Numbered from the stretch's first letter, positions 11,784 through 23,100 are shown. The stretch: DNA of 64,000 bases from Brachypterus glaber (GCA_958510825.1 OY294046.1:46667794-46731793), one strand, 5' to 3'. Notes: generated from the sequence alone by a model not told the origin. A program made the numbers and translations.

Positions 11784-12473
11784 TACAGAGCGGTCCAAAA
11801 GTCACCCCCCCTCTTAACTTTTGAACCAGTTGAGATATCGACTTTAAATTTGGAACTTTTAAATAAGGCAACAAACTATCTTTTAGTATATATTTAATAC
11901 TTTCAGCTCTTAAAATGTGGGCATGGAGGCACATTTTTTTAAGTAGAAAGGGGGGTCGTGTAATATATCATTTTAAAGCTTATAAATTCTCCATTTAACT
12001 CCATATTTTTAAATTAAAAAAAAAATTGGGTTTAAAATGGGGTTGAAAATGGATATTAATGTCAAAATTCATCTAAAAAAAAACAAATAATTTTTTAAAA
12101 ATGCCTAATTTCATCATAAAAAAATGATAATTATACTTTTAAACTAATTTTAGTTGACATAAATAAAAATTTATAAAAAAAAACTTAAAAAATCGAAAAA
12201 TCAAAACCTTAAAAAACATTTTTAAAGAATTTAAAAATATTAGTTTAAATAGACAATTTTATAAGCTTTAAAATGATGTATCACACGACCCCCCTTTCCA
12301 TTTAAAAAAATGTCCCCCATGCCCACCTGCCCACATTTTAAGAGCTGAAAATATCAAATATATGCTAAAAGATAGTGTAAGTTATCTTATTTAAGAGTTC
12401 TAAATTTGAAGTCGATATCTCAACTCGTTCAAAAGTTAAAAGGGGGGGGGGTGACTTTTGGACCGCACTGTAT
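11784..12473. mobile_element. GCGGTCCAAAAGTCACC foldback element, copy 1
   Basis: The ends TACAGAGCGGTCCAAAAGTC and GACTTTTGGACCGCACTGTA frame arms of about 300 bp (AGGGGGGTCGTGT / ACACGACCCCCCT; TTGAGATATCGACTT / AAGTCGATATCTCAA). The centre is A/T-only. The frames within are arm sequence, not genes. Confidence 0.8.
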
Positions 12474-13440
12474 ATCGATCGCGCAGCCGTAGCTTTCACG
12501 TAAATGATACTATTGTTAAGCAGAATGAATAAACCTACAAATTTTGCGAACATTTGCTATTTTATGTCAAAATGGATATTTTTGGACTAGTACTGTTTTT
12601 TATCTGACGGATTCATTTATTTTGTACTTATTTTTTTTTTAGAGTATTGTATAATATATGCAATGTTTAAAGAGTATTGATTTTGCACTCGCGGGACCAT
12701 CATACTCGCCTACCGGCTCTTATGACAAACTTTCCGCTCCCGCTGAATATGGTCTATTCCATACGTGTTATAGACTTTACATTTTCTTCGACTGCATCAC
12801 AGAACACCCACTGCAAATGGACTGCATGCATATATAAAAAAAAGATAGTTTTAAACTGCGGACAAGTTTGAAGACAATGTTCCTTGTCACTAGACATTGT
12901 AAATGCAATAAAACATATTTTTAAATAAAGCACTTAATATTATTTTATAATTTTAAATAAGTACTCAAAACATATTTGATTGTTTATTCATTAAACAAAA
13001 ATGTCAGCCAGGCTCCTGTTCAGATTAGATTATGCAAATAATTTTTCAATATAAATGCAATAGTTTTAATTAAACATTTACGCGGAAATTTTTGTTATTT
13101 AAATTACGATTTATAATTCAAATAAGAATTAAAACCTTATAATTTGTTTATGGGGGGTATTAGAAATTTATAACATTTAAATAACAATATAATTTGAGTA
13201 TAGGAACTGTTTAAATAAAATTTATTTACTATGAGATTCCTTAGGCGTCATTTATTAATAACCTAAATAAAATCTTGTTTATTGCGTTTTAATTTTTTAT
13301 AAACTATTAACTAGTATAATAAAAACTGAAAATCGTACGGTTCAACGCATTTACCAAAAATGTGCCAATGTAATTTGAGATTTTAATTATTTAGTTGTTT
13401 TTAAAATCAGTTTGGATTTATTTTCGGGAATTATGAAAAA
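12474..13440. other. AT-rich DNA without recognised features
   Basis: No conserved gene, RNA or complete repeat was recognised. The 64-codon frame at 12677 has no known motif. Confidence 0.4.
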
Positions 13441-13444
13441 GTAA

Positions 13445-13765
13445 CCCCGAAGTAAATTTTAACTCGCCTTCGCCAAAATTAAAAATAATGCTGCCAACAA
13501 AATAATACTTTCTCATATAGGCCTAGGTTCATTAAAATTAAAAACGGAAAAAATTTGATAAAAAAAAATATAATAAAAAAACTAAATTATTTCAAAAATT
13601 TTTTTTTCCTTTCTTTTTTTTTCGTAAAACAAAAACTGAAAAAAAAATGACCGACGGAAATCATACTTTTTGGATATAAAACGTTTAAACATTTGTTTAC
13701 TAACTAAGACCTTCCCCGGGGAAAGTAAAAAATAGTTTACGCTCTCTGTGATGTTTCCAAGAAAA
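13445..13765. repeat. Repeat with GCTGCCAACAAAATAATAC
   Basis: TGCCAACAAAATAATACTTTC, GGCCTAGGTTCATTAAAAT and the CCCCGGGGAAAGTAAA segment recur at 56.58-56.81 kb and, inverted, at 57.32-57.37 kb. Confidence 0.55.
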
Positions 13766-13777
13766 ACGAGTAATAAC

Positions 13778-14072
13778 CATTAATCGGAATAAATTCAGTT
13801 ATGACTCATCAACGTTGAAAATAAACACAGAAACATAGGCTTACGGAATAATTTTGCCGAATTATGAGGGAAATTTTTATAAAGGTCACTAAATCGAAAC
13901 ATTTGACGACTAATTTGTTACACACAACAATATTGAATATACATATTAACTATAAATATGTAAATATATCGATGTTTTTCGAAGAAAATAAAAATGTAAA
14001 TATTTAAAACCTCGCGTCAACTATAGAATCGACGCGGCGCCTATGCGAGCACTGGAAATTCGCCGATGACTG
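13778..14072 (+). repeat. 295-bp interspersed repeat, + copy
   Basis: It is nearly identical to the reverse complement of 23269-23564, from CCATTAATCGGAATAAATTC to CGCCGATGACTG. It includes the GACGCGGCGCCTATGCGAGC block, which is GC-rich for this region. Confidence 0.8.
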
Positions 14073-14452
14073 GTAATAACATATTGTTATGTTTGTAACT
14101 TGCTTGGTTGTAGAAAATTTGAGCAAAATCGTTAGGGGGCTGTTTAATAAATATGTAACCGAATTTTAGCTGTTTAGACCCCCACCCCCTATCACATATA
14201 ATTGGAACATTTTACGTGGGCCGTCACTTGTAGTTAGACCCGTCCACCCTAGGTCAGTGACATAATTGTTGAATAGACCCCATTTTTCGGAAAATCGTAT
14301 TTTTCGTTTATTGTTTGGTACTTTGCAACGGACGGATGTACAAATGGACAGAAAAATGTAAAGACGAACATTGAAATGTCTTTTGTCATTGGCCTTAAAT
14401 AAAGGGGATGCTTCTACATAGAAACATAGGTCCGGAAACGAACGCTAAAATA

Positions 14453-15105
14453 TGGGAGATTTTGCGGGTTAGCGCGTCAACTTGAAATACCTGACACGCC
14501 GGCTAGCCTGAGTTCAATTCTCTCTCGCACCGCGGAGCGCCCATTGGCTTTTTCAGTTAATTAATCAATTAATAATTGAAATTTGGCGAAGACTGCAGGT
14601 GACATACTATAAACTAGTTCGAAAGTCAGTTAAACCGGTGGTTTCCTCTACTACCGGCCTACACAAGTCCTGGAGTTAGGGGATGCTTAATGGAGCTCTC
14701 TACAACTAGAATTATGAAACAAAAGACGTCTACCCTATCTCTATCTCATTTGTGCTACACTTTCCAGCTAACCAAATAAATACTGTATTTGTTTTTCATA
14801 CAACAAATACAGTATTTATTTGGTTGGCCGGAAGGTGTAGCAGTGAGCGGCACGAACGAACATAGCTAATGTGAATCTGTAGAATAAGATAATTCTACTA
14901 AAATTTAGATGGCGCCAGTAATTTCTTTACACTTTTCGCCCGGCCAAGTAAATATTGTATTTGTTTAACAAAGAACAAATACAGAATTTGTTTGGTGGGG
15001 TGGAAGTGGGAGTGTATGTATGTCTTCTATCCTTTTTGGGTAGAACTTTTGTCCCTGTCTAATCTAACGGGATAAATCTCTATTAAGTAAAATAGAACAA
15101 GGTTA
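14453..15105 (+). mobile_element. tRNA-derived SINE, interrupted by a MITE
   Basis: The head has a box-B-like GAGTTCAATTC (14509-14519). The body follows: TTAATTAATAATTGAAATTTGG, GTTCGAAAGTCAGTTAAAC, GTGGTTTCCTCTACTAC, ACACAAGTCCTGGA, GGATGCTTAA. After the MITE 14690-15075 the SINE tail TTAAGTAAAATAGAACAAGG resumes. The head differs from those of the copies at 17.6, 48.3 and 59.2 kb. Confidence 0.7.
14690..15075 (+). mobile_element. MITE with two internal hairpins, inserted in a SINE tail
   Basis: The ends are AATGGAGCTCTC and its near-complement ATAAATCTCTATT. Two internal palindromes, AACAAATACAGTATTTATTTGG with its mirror and a CCAAGTAAATATTG..AATTTGTTTGG pair, can form hairpins of about 20 bp. 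The insertion falls exactly at the TTAATTAA of the SINE tail, and SINE sequence resumes at TTAAGTAAAATAG. Confidence 0.75.
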
Positions 15106-15479
15106 TTTTTAGATAATACTTTTAAATAAAGACCTAGGGCAACAATGCAATCTATAATTAGGTAAATGCAAAAATATTTATTTAAAATCTGGTTCTAACC
15201 TGTGCTTAAATATTATAATTAGACAGAATAAGTGAGGTACCATCAAATTATTTATTTTAATTTAATAAGTTAATACAAGGGCTTTATATTTATTTATATT
15301 TTGAAATAATTAAATTATTTATGTAGAATTTTCAACAAATAAACTAATAATTTGAATATTATTTATTTTACATATTTACAAATTGATGATATATTATAGG
15401 TAATCTGTGGAACTGGAAACGTATTACTTTTATAATATTTGTAATTTGTAAAACTGTTGTATCTAGCTGGTCACGAAAA

Positions 15480-15990
15480 GGTTCGAACAATTTAATTTTT
15501 ATAACAAGCCGTGAAGATATGTGATGCTATGCATTCCATTATATATTATTCACAGTAAATGGTATATTGCATTTTCCCAAATACTAAAAAAAAAATTATT
15601 TTCAAAAAAAATAAAATAAAACAAATATTTAACATTAAAAAAAAAAGATATTTTCTTGAAAAAAGAAAAAAAAAAGATTTTTTTTTCTCAAACAAAAAAA
15701 AATCAAAAAAATTTCTTTTTTTCAAAATGTTCCTTTTTTTTAATTTTTTTTTTGCGAAAAACGAAAAAAAATTGTATTTTTTTTTGAAAATTATAGCTTT
15801 TTTATTTTTTAAGTTAACCCTCCATAACTTTTTTGTTTTTTGAGGGATTACTTTCAAAATTGGTAGAATTGATCCTTGTAATAAAAGTAATTACGTTAAT
15901 GGAAATTTTCTTTCACCTGTTTACGATTTTTTTTTAAGTTTAACCCCCTATAACTTTTTTGTTTTTGGGGGGATTAGTTTCAAAAATAAA
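15480..15990 (+). repeat. A/T-homopolymer-rich repeat with CCATAACTTTTTTG
   Basis: Shared parts are CCGTGAAGATATGTGATGC, TATTGCATTTTCCCAAATA, long A and T runs, and CATAACTTTTTTGTTTTTTG, then GGGATTACTTTCAAAA. Relatives lie at 61.1-61.62 kb and, inverted, at 30.55-30.84 kb. The overlapping frames on both strands are low-complexity Lys/Phe artefacts. Confidence 0.6.
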
Positions 15991-16099
15991 TGGGGATCCT
16001 CCCCTCATATAAAATAGTTAAAAAATCAAAATTAGAGGGCTGCAGCAGCCCGCCATGGCGCGCCAGTCAGCGTGATTTTAAAGCAAATAAAATTCTTTA

Positions 16100-16813
16100 T
16101 TTGACCATATATTCAAATTAAGAACACTTTTAAGTGTGTTATTTAAAAATATATCTTTTTGGGTATGTTTAATAGTTTCAGCTTTTAAATTGTGGGTTAT
16201 ATTTTTGGGGTAGATCCCAATTTTTTTCTACCCATAAAAAAATCTGAATTTAAGGAATTTTCGCACACTTTTTTAAGTGTAGAAAACAATTGCGACCTGT
16301 TGGAAAAATTCTGAGGTCAGATTCGGTTTCAGCGACCCCGAAAATATAAAAATGCTTTGGTCTAGTCCCTGGCACTCAAATTTTTTTTTTTGATTTATTA
16401 CCAAAAAAAAAAATATGTGCCAGAGACTAGACAAACTCATTTTTATATTTTCGGGCTAGCTGAAATCAAATCTGAGAGATCAGAATTGCTCCATTAAAAA
16501 CATCTGAATTTTAGGAATTTTCGTAACCTTTTTTAAGTGTAAAAAAAATTGCGAAAATATAAAAATGCGTTGGTTTGGATATTATTTTTTTTTCAACCCT
16601 ATTTTAAAAGCTTAAAAAATATCATAAATAAATTATAAGATATGTAGTCCAATTTTATAAGCCCACAATTAAAAAGCTGAAAATATTAAACATATCCAAA
16701 AAGATAGCTTGGACTGTATTATTTTTAAATAAGACACTTAAAAGTATTCTTATTTGAATATTTAAAATTTTAAATCGCTCAAAAATTGAGAGTGACTTTT
16801 GGACCGCTCTGTA
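16100..16813. mobile_element. GCGGTCCAAAAG foldback relative, damaged
   Basis: The right end GACTTTTGGACCGCTCTGTA is intact (16794-16813). The left terminus is lost, but inner arms pair (TCTTTTTGGGTATGTTTAAT / ATTAAACATATCCAAAAAGA, and ACACTTTTAAGTG near both ends). A second inner pair at 16330-16480 (TATAAAAATGC..TATATTTTCGG) adds another hairpin. Confidence 0.6.
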
Positions 16814-17373
16814 TATATCTGGAAAGACAAAGCCATTTAGAATCATTTAGTTTTTTTTATGAACATTACGTATAATTTATATAATCATAAAAAGAGCATG
16901 TTACAAAAAATTTTAGGTCCATATTTTTTTAAGTCTACCTTTTAATATTAATATTAAAAAGCCAAACAACATACTGTGCGTATTTTCCCTTAATAAAACT
17001 TGTTGTTTAAATTACAAATTGCTTTCCGAAGCAATCTTTTTCCAATTTTCAAGTTTTAATAGATTACAGCAGCTAAGACACTGCCTAATAATTCATATTC
17101 ATGGCTTAAGTAATTGTCATTCTGCCAACCAATAACCCCGGTTAATAACTAATAAACCGGCTGATGAGGCGAAATGTCCCTCTTTTGTTTAATAAATTCA
17201 TAAAGGGTGCTTCACATTGCCAAAGTTTAATTACAAACTCTTGCTATAGAATATATTTTAGATTATGCCAGTTTATTAACCAAACTAAACGTTTACAAAC
17301 TTGTAGAAAGTCTTGAATAGACCTACTTGAATCCGAATCAATCGCAATTCTGTCGATTAATTGATGATTTACC

Positions 17374-17687
17374 CAATTATTAACACTAAACTAACTAGGA
17401 ATTTGACCAATAAAATGTCAGAATTACATTACATTACATTACATTTTTGTTTAACCTCGTACTATTCTACTTAATTAAGCATCCCCTAAGCCCAGGATTT
17501 GTGTGGGCTAGTAGTAGAGGGAACCACCGGCTTTAATTGACTTTCGAACCGGTGAGAATCGAACTCACGCTATTTGGGTAATAAACTCGTCAAGTACGAC
17601 ACGGTAGTCCACTACACCAATCCTCCCATTATTTGACACATTTCATTTCGTTGTTAAAATTCCTAGTTAGTTAAGTGTTAATAATTG
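17374..17687. repeat. 31-bp inverted repeat flanking a SINE
   Basis: CAATTATTAACACTAAAC.. at 17374-17404 is the reverse complement, with about one mismatch, of 17657-17687. The SINE fills the space between, so it landed in the loop of an existing foldback element. Confidence 0.75.
17422..17629 (-). mobile_element. tRNA-derived SINE, head type 1, (TGTAA)n tail
   Basis: On the minus strand the copy begins GGGAGGATTGGTGTAGTGG (box A-like). Box B GAGTTCGATTCTC follows, then the common body and the tail TTAATTAAGTAGAATAG, GAGGTTAAAC and (TGTAA)n. The middle part of the body present in other copies is deleted. A 31-bp inverted repeat flanks it. Confidence 0.8.
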
Positions 17688-17705
17688 TAAATCAAATCAC
17701 ATGCT

Positions 17706-18560
17706 TTTTTAACCTCGTACACTGTAAAAAATAAATATTTAATTACACATCATTCTGCATGTAAATGTGATTCAATGCAAATACATATCAAATTTACTAA
17801 ATTTGACATGAAATTTAAAGTTGTTCATGTAATGTTACATGTGTTTAGAATTTTATATGCACATTACATGTAAAATTTACATATGAAGAGTGCCTAACCC
17901 TCATTTTTTTAGAAATACGTTTTTACTTGAAACGGGTTCTACTTAAAGCGATACGCTCTAGTTAATAAAAATTCCTAATATGTTACTGTTACTGAAGTGG
18001 CAAAAAATGCATTGGAAAATAAGTTAGGGGGGCAAATTTTAATAATTTGTTTTTTTTTGCCCCACCCTAATATTTTGTTTCAAGTTTTTTATTTTTTTTT
18101 TTTGAAATCTACATAAAACGATGTAAACAATCAAACACTCTTAAAATATAATTTATATTAAGTATAAATATCATTGAAAAAAAAATTAATCACATTTTTG
18201 CTTCTTCTGTAAAATAATAATTTTCCCTTATATTAGTTGCACTTTTCATATGTAATTTTACGATTTTATATAAATATTACATCCAAATTACATGTAATAT
18301 TTATATAAAATTGTAAAATTACGATTTTATATGAATATTACATTTCAATTACATATAATAATCATAAAAAATTGTAAAATACCATGTAGTCTCGTAAATT
18401 TTACATGTACCTACATGGCAACACATTACCTCTAAGTCTATTTGTTTCTTAAAGTGTACTTAATTATAGGTATTATAGGTCCAGGACTTGTGTGGGCTAG
18501 TAGTAGAGGGAACCACTGGCTTTAACTGACTTTCGAACAAGTTTATAGGGAGTGTCTCTT
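17706..18560 (-). mobile_element. SINE copy split by an ACATGTAA element
   Basis: The SINE tail TTTTTTAACCTCGTA (17706-17719) and body CCAGGACTTGTGTGGGCTAG to CTTTCGAAC (18482-18540) are minus-strand pieces of one copy parted by the element 17720-18456. The tRNA-like head is missing. Confidence 0.6.
17720..18456. mobile_element. ACATGTAA-rich TIR element inside a SINE
   Basis: TA dinucleotides flank ends CACTGTAAAAAATAAATATT and CTTAAAGTG. The interior carries many copies of the palindrome TTACATGTAA or close forms (17822-17880, 18280-18410). SINE sequence stands on both sides (AACCTCG left; TTAATTA then CCAGGACTTGTGTGG right). A relative lies at 49.26-49.68 kb. Confidence 0.6.
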
Positions 18561-19150
18561 CTTTAATTTTGAACATCGGATTTGGTTTCAACGACCCTAT
18601 CAATACTTTTCGGCAAACAATATTGAAAATTTTAAAATTTCGACGCCACAGTGAATTAAATTATAATTATACATGAACGAACCTTAATTAACATTAATTA
18701 TAAGTCCTTTAAAAATACATTGAATAAAATTTATTTAAAAATATATCCTTTTATTAAAAATTAAGTTATCCTTATTAAGTTGTCCTTTTCCACATTACTT
18801 TACCTCATTAAAAATTACTTAAACAGTCATTAAAAAAAGAAGATAAAGCATTTGTTTTAATTGCATTTTGCTTTTTACGACCCTTTTCATAAAATATCAC
18901 CCTTATGCCCAACTAATTATTATTATCAGAAAGAAATATAATATTCTGTAGGTCGGTAATAAAACGAAAATTTAATCTTTTATTTCTGTGGTTAATTGTT
19001 CAATGGCGTACATGTTCCTGAAAATTAACTAATTAATTAAAAGCAAAAAAAAAACTATAAAAATATACACGATCCGAGAGTATACATTGTATATGCCGAA
19101 ATAGTATATTATAAAATTAGTTTGTGACTTAAGCTTTTAGTGCTGAGTGC
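18561..19150. other. AT-rich stretch without recognised features
   Basis: Nothing beyond simple AT-rich sequence was recognised. Confidence 0.35.
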
Positions 19151-19224
19151 ACTAAAATCTATTTAACACCTTCGCTGCTGACTGACGTAAACGAGGGGCT
19201 GACCGCGAGGAAATCTTTTGTACA

Positions 19225-19310
19225 AGCCAAAGGAACTCAGGAGGAACTCTGAAGAACTCTGGAGGAACTCCGAGAAACTCTGGAGGAACTCCGAGGAACT
19301 CTTTTGTACA
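19225..19310 (+). repeat. GGAACTCTGGA minisatellite, first block
   Basis: About seven units of the form GGAACTC(T/C)GGAG follow CTTTTGTACAA and are followed by ACTCTTTTGTACAAATTTCAGAC. The same layout recurs at 19.8 kb. Confidence 0.75.
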
Positions 19311-19429
19311 AATTTCAGACGCGGTTAGAAACAATTATTATTTATTACCCATGCTGATTAACGTTTTTATTTTTAAACTAGATCAGCCGTTACAAACAGC
19401 TTATCAAAACATCTTACCTTTGGGACCCA

Positions 19430-19735
19430 ATTTTTTTTTAAGGGGGGCACCAAGTCTGGTAGTAACCGTCAGGGACAAAGTTTCTTCACTCGAAGGTAAT
19501 TTTGGGGCGCCAATTTTAATTTTCGTTTCGAAATGGCGCCAAGTAAGTTTGGTAGAAACACCGTAGTCAGGGACAAAGCTTTTTTTCTAGAACGTAATTT
19601 TGGGGCGCCAATGTTTGTTTCGAAGGGGCGCCAAGTTTGGTAGAAACGGTCAGGGACTACCGAAGGGGCGCCAAGCGCCTTGGTTAAAACCGTCAGGGAC
19701 AAAGCTTTTTTTTTTGAGGGTGCCCTCTTGGCAGT
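19430..19735 (+). repeat. Degenerate tandem GGGGCGCCAAGTTTGG repeat
   Basis: GGGGCGCCAA, TTTGGTAGAAAC and GGTCAGGGACAAAGCTTTTTT recur four times in order with changing spacing (60-120 bp). The block lies between the two GGAACTC minisatellites. Confidence 0.7.
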
Positions 19736-19796
19736 AGTGCTTGCATAGCGGTAATTTCTACGGCTTATTTGCCAAAAATTACCCCTTCCAGAGAGA

Positions 19797-19920
19797 AACT
19801 CTTAAGGAACACAGGAGGAACTCCCAAGGAACTCTGGAGGAACTCCGGAGGAACTCTGAAGGAACTCTGAGGAACTCTTTGCAAAAAGGAACTCTTTTGT
19901 ACAAATTTCAGACTCGGTCA
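19797..19920 (+). repeat. GGAACTCTGGA minisatellite, second block
   Basis: About nine units of GGAACTC(TG/CGG)AG stand before TTTTGTACAAATTTCAGAC. The frame 19741-20049 (repeats of RNSEGTL type) is this array translated and is not taken as a gene. Confidence 0.75.
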
Positions 19921-20219
19921 ACCCCTCGGACGGAAAATTCCGTCACGACAGGCTCATGTGCACTTGTTTTAACGGTTAAGCTACATTTTACAACCCAAAG
20001 CTTTAAAACAGCGAAATTTATTTTATTTTGCTCTAAAATAAAAAAATAAAAAACGTACATTTAAATTGATGATCGATCTACCAATTTTAGTTTTTGGTAG
20101 GACTTGCAATTTTCTTTATGTTTAAAATTTAAAGAATAAATGGGATTTTAGTATCTTTTATAGTCAGCTCTCCTCTTTTTATGTATGTATGGGTGTGTGT
20201 ATGTATGTACCACTCTACA

Positions 20220-20670
20220 ATTAAGGTGCCAAACGATTCGTCTCGGGTGACATAGGCTATATAAAAATCCATGTTTCGCCTATTTGGGCTGTCATCATCA
20301 GGGATTTATAAAGGGCGAAAATGAAAAGCTCATCCGATTTTTATAAATAAGACATCAAACGATGCGTCTTGGTTCCATGAAAAATAGTTGTACTTGCCCA
20401 TGTTTCGTCTGTATTCGATTTATTCGTTTTATCATCAGCATAAAATAAGAAATTAGCACTACAGCCTAAACGCCTAATCCCAATTTAACAACTGAGGTGT
20501 TCAACTATTTGTCTTAATACCGCAGGTGACATAAGTCATTTAAAAGTCCATGTTTCGCCTGTTTGGGATGCTATCATCGGGGATTTAAAAAGAGAAAAAA
20601 TAAAATACTTGTTTAATTTTTATGAATAAGGTATCAAGAGATACGTCTTGGTCCCATGAATAATAGTTCA
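20220..20670 (-). repeat. Tandem array with hammerhead-like cores (CTGATGA..GAAAC)
   Basis: The minus strand carries three repeats of CTGATGA (or CCGATGA), 17-25 bases, then GAAACATGG, at about 20.26-20.30, 20.40-20.44 and 20.55-20.58 kb, in alternating A and B units. The conserved core of hammerhead ribozymes is CUGANGA and GAAA, and Penelope-like elements are known to carry such motifs. A GCC/GGC stem II is short and offset, and stems I and III are not convincing. These may be dead copies. Confidence 0.45.
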
Positions 20671-20721
20671 GCGTAAAATAACACCGGTAATTAAAAAAAA
20701 AATACGTTTAAAAAGTTTAAA

Positions 20722-21008
20722 ACAAATAACTTAGTAAAAAAAACACCTGACTGATTAACTAAAAAGTATGAAAAGAGGATAATGTGAAATACAATTATAT
20801 AGTAACTGTGGCAGTCGGGGCCAATCCCTAATATCATAATAATAATACAAATCTTCAAACACAATTTAAATGTAAAAATGTTTTAATAATGAGAAGGTAG
20901 AATAGGACTCCGACTGCGATGGTTACTATACAATTGTATTTCACATTATTCTTGTTTCATACTTGTTAGTTAATTAGTCAGGTATTTTTTTTAATTAAAT
21001 TATTTGTT
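20722..21008. mobile_element. Foldback MITE, arms about 100 bp
   Basis: ACACCTGACTGATTAACT and GATAATGTGAAATACAAT at the left mirror AGTTAATTAGTCAGGTAT and ATTGTATTTCACATTATT at the right. GGCAGTCGGGG / CTCCGACTGC is the inner limit. Confidence 0.72.
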
Positions 21009-21431
21009 ACTGCAGGTAACCAAGACAATTTTAAAACGGTAAAAATTAAACCTAAATCAACATTTTGTAGAAAATTTAACTTCAAAGTGATGCTGAAATT
21101 TGCCCGAAAAAGGTCAAGCGATATTCATTTGTCCTATTTGCGACCCAAAAGAAAAAAAGTACTATACTCTTGTGCCTATAAGAACACGCAAACTGATTAA
21201 ATAGTGGCAATATAGAAAAAAAATCGGACTCATAATATTAGTTTATCACACACAGAAGAAGAAAGGTTGCTCTGTCTCTGCATAAAGTAACATTTTGAAG
21301 GAAAGTTGCTGATTTTATAATAAGGTATATTATTTGAGGTTATGTATAAGTAACTGAATGCCCCCCACTTTTCTTAAATCCAGTTATTTGGACCTCTCTT
21401 GCACATATAATCGCTCCCCCATTTTTATACC

Positions 21432-22217
21432 TACACTCAGAAAATTTCGTTGTATTTTTAATAATGAATGTTATTTTTTAATACATATTTTTTATTTATA
21501 TCGCCACCATTGGTATGTAATACTCTACTTGTGATATTAAATACTGCATTGTGTGTATTGTATACAAAATGTTGTCATACTAACATAGAGACCGTGCTGG
21601 TACATTTTAATCCCCACGCAACATATGTTTATTAATACTAGCATGTTATAGTAAAAATTACTATAATATTTGGTAAAGCATATCACACTTATAGTATGGT
21701 ATACTTTGATTTGTTGTTAAGTTTATTACTGATCTAGTTTAAAGTATTGTACAGTATTCAGAAAAATTAACAATCGGTAAATAATACCAAAATTTTGATT
21801 AGTAATAATATAAAGATTTCAACTACACAAAATTACATACTGAAAAAATAATAGATCCTTTATTTTACTTTTCTCTGTATTATTACTAATCAAATTTTTT
21901 AGTATTATTTACCGATTGTTATTTTACTAAATACTGTAACATACTTTAAACTAGATCAATAACACAACAACTACAACTTAAAGTATACCAAACTATAACT
22001 GTGATATAATTTACCAAATGTTACAGTATTAATGTTGCGTGGGGATCCAAATGTACCAGCACGGTCCCTATGTTAGTATGACAACATTTTGTATACAATA
22101 CACACATTGCAGTATTTAATATCACAAGTAAAGTATTAAATACCAATGGTGGCTATATAAATAAAAGATATGTATTAACAAATAACATGATTAAAAATAC
22201 AAGGAAAAAAGAGTGTA
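21432..22217. mobile_element. Nearly complete palindromic element, arms about 390 bp
   Basis: TACACTCAGAAAATTTCG at the left mirrors GAAAAAAGAGTGTA at the right. The arms are reverse complements almost to the centre near 21840, sharing AATGTTGTCATACTAACATA and ATTTACCGATTGTTA. TA next to CACTC would fit a mariner-type TA duplication. No coding frame is present. Confidence 0.8.
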
Positions 22218-22639
22218 CGCTACGCCACTGGGCAGATAATAAAATTTTATCCTAATATATTATATTTTTTGGTTTTCCGCGCAAGCAATTACAACGAAAG
22301 AACAAGTATTAGGCAAAATAATAACCTCCAATTAGAGAAGACTATAAAATACGCCCAGGACGCGTAATCCTATTTGAAAACAAACCGCAGAAAAACTTTT
22401 ATAATAATTTAGGATTTGCATTCTTATTAGGGGCAATTAAAATAATTTACCTTGCTCATAATTAGAACAGATTTAAAATAAAATAGGGGTGATTTTTATA
22501 CTACGTAATTTTAATAGTCACACTACAGCACTGCCAAATGTATATGAAGGTTTACTAAAAAGTTAAAAGGGTTAAAAGTTTTAAAATATTTTTTTTTTAA
22601 GTTATACATACAGTGCGTACATTAAGTCTGGAATCAGCT

Positions 22640-23100
22640 GAATAACTTTTCAGTTAAAAAAAAAAACGCTCGGACAGGTCAATTTTTATTTTTAATTTTA
22701 AAAATTTTGGTATAAAAGGAGATATTAAATTTTTCACCCCCTTGTACCCTCCCATCACAACTTTTTATTTCAAATAACAACCTACCCCTTGTGACACTTC
22801 GTTGAAAAGGTTAGTTAATAAGCTTTCTAATGCCTTATAAGGCGTTATTTGGCAAATGACTTGTAAAAAAAAATGGTTGGCTATTAAAAAAAAAAAAATG
22901 GAATGGGTGGGTGCAAGGGGGTAAAAATTGTGATAACATTTTGTGTAAACTAAAATTTGCAAAATAAAAAATAAAAATCGACCTGTCTAAGCATTTTTTC
23001 TTTTCTTTAACTTGTAACTGGGAAGTTAAAAAAATGCTCAGACAGGTCGATTTTTATTTTTCACTTTGCAAATTTTGGTTTACACCAAATGTCAGCGCAA
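22640..23100. repeat. CAGGTCGATTTTTATTTT repeats in three units
   Basis: GGACAGGTCAATTTTTATTT (about 22672) and the reverse AAATAAAAATCGACCTGTC (about 22968) form a foldback. A third unit in the first direction follows at 23038. The same motif stands at 63.78 kb. Confidence 0.6.

Noticed and set aside
15546..15857. Long overlapping frames on both strands
   Set aside because: They are translations of A and T homopolymers (Lys/Phe only), inside a repeat also present at 30.6 and 61.3 kb.
19741..20049. 102-codon frame with repeated RNSEGTL-like units
   Set aside because: The repeats are the GGAACTC minisatellite read in one frame; no start context or partner domain.
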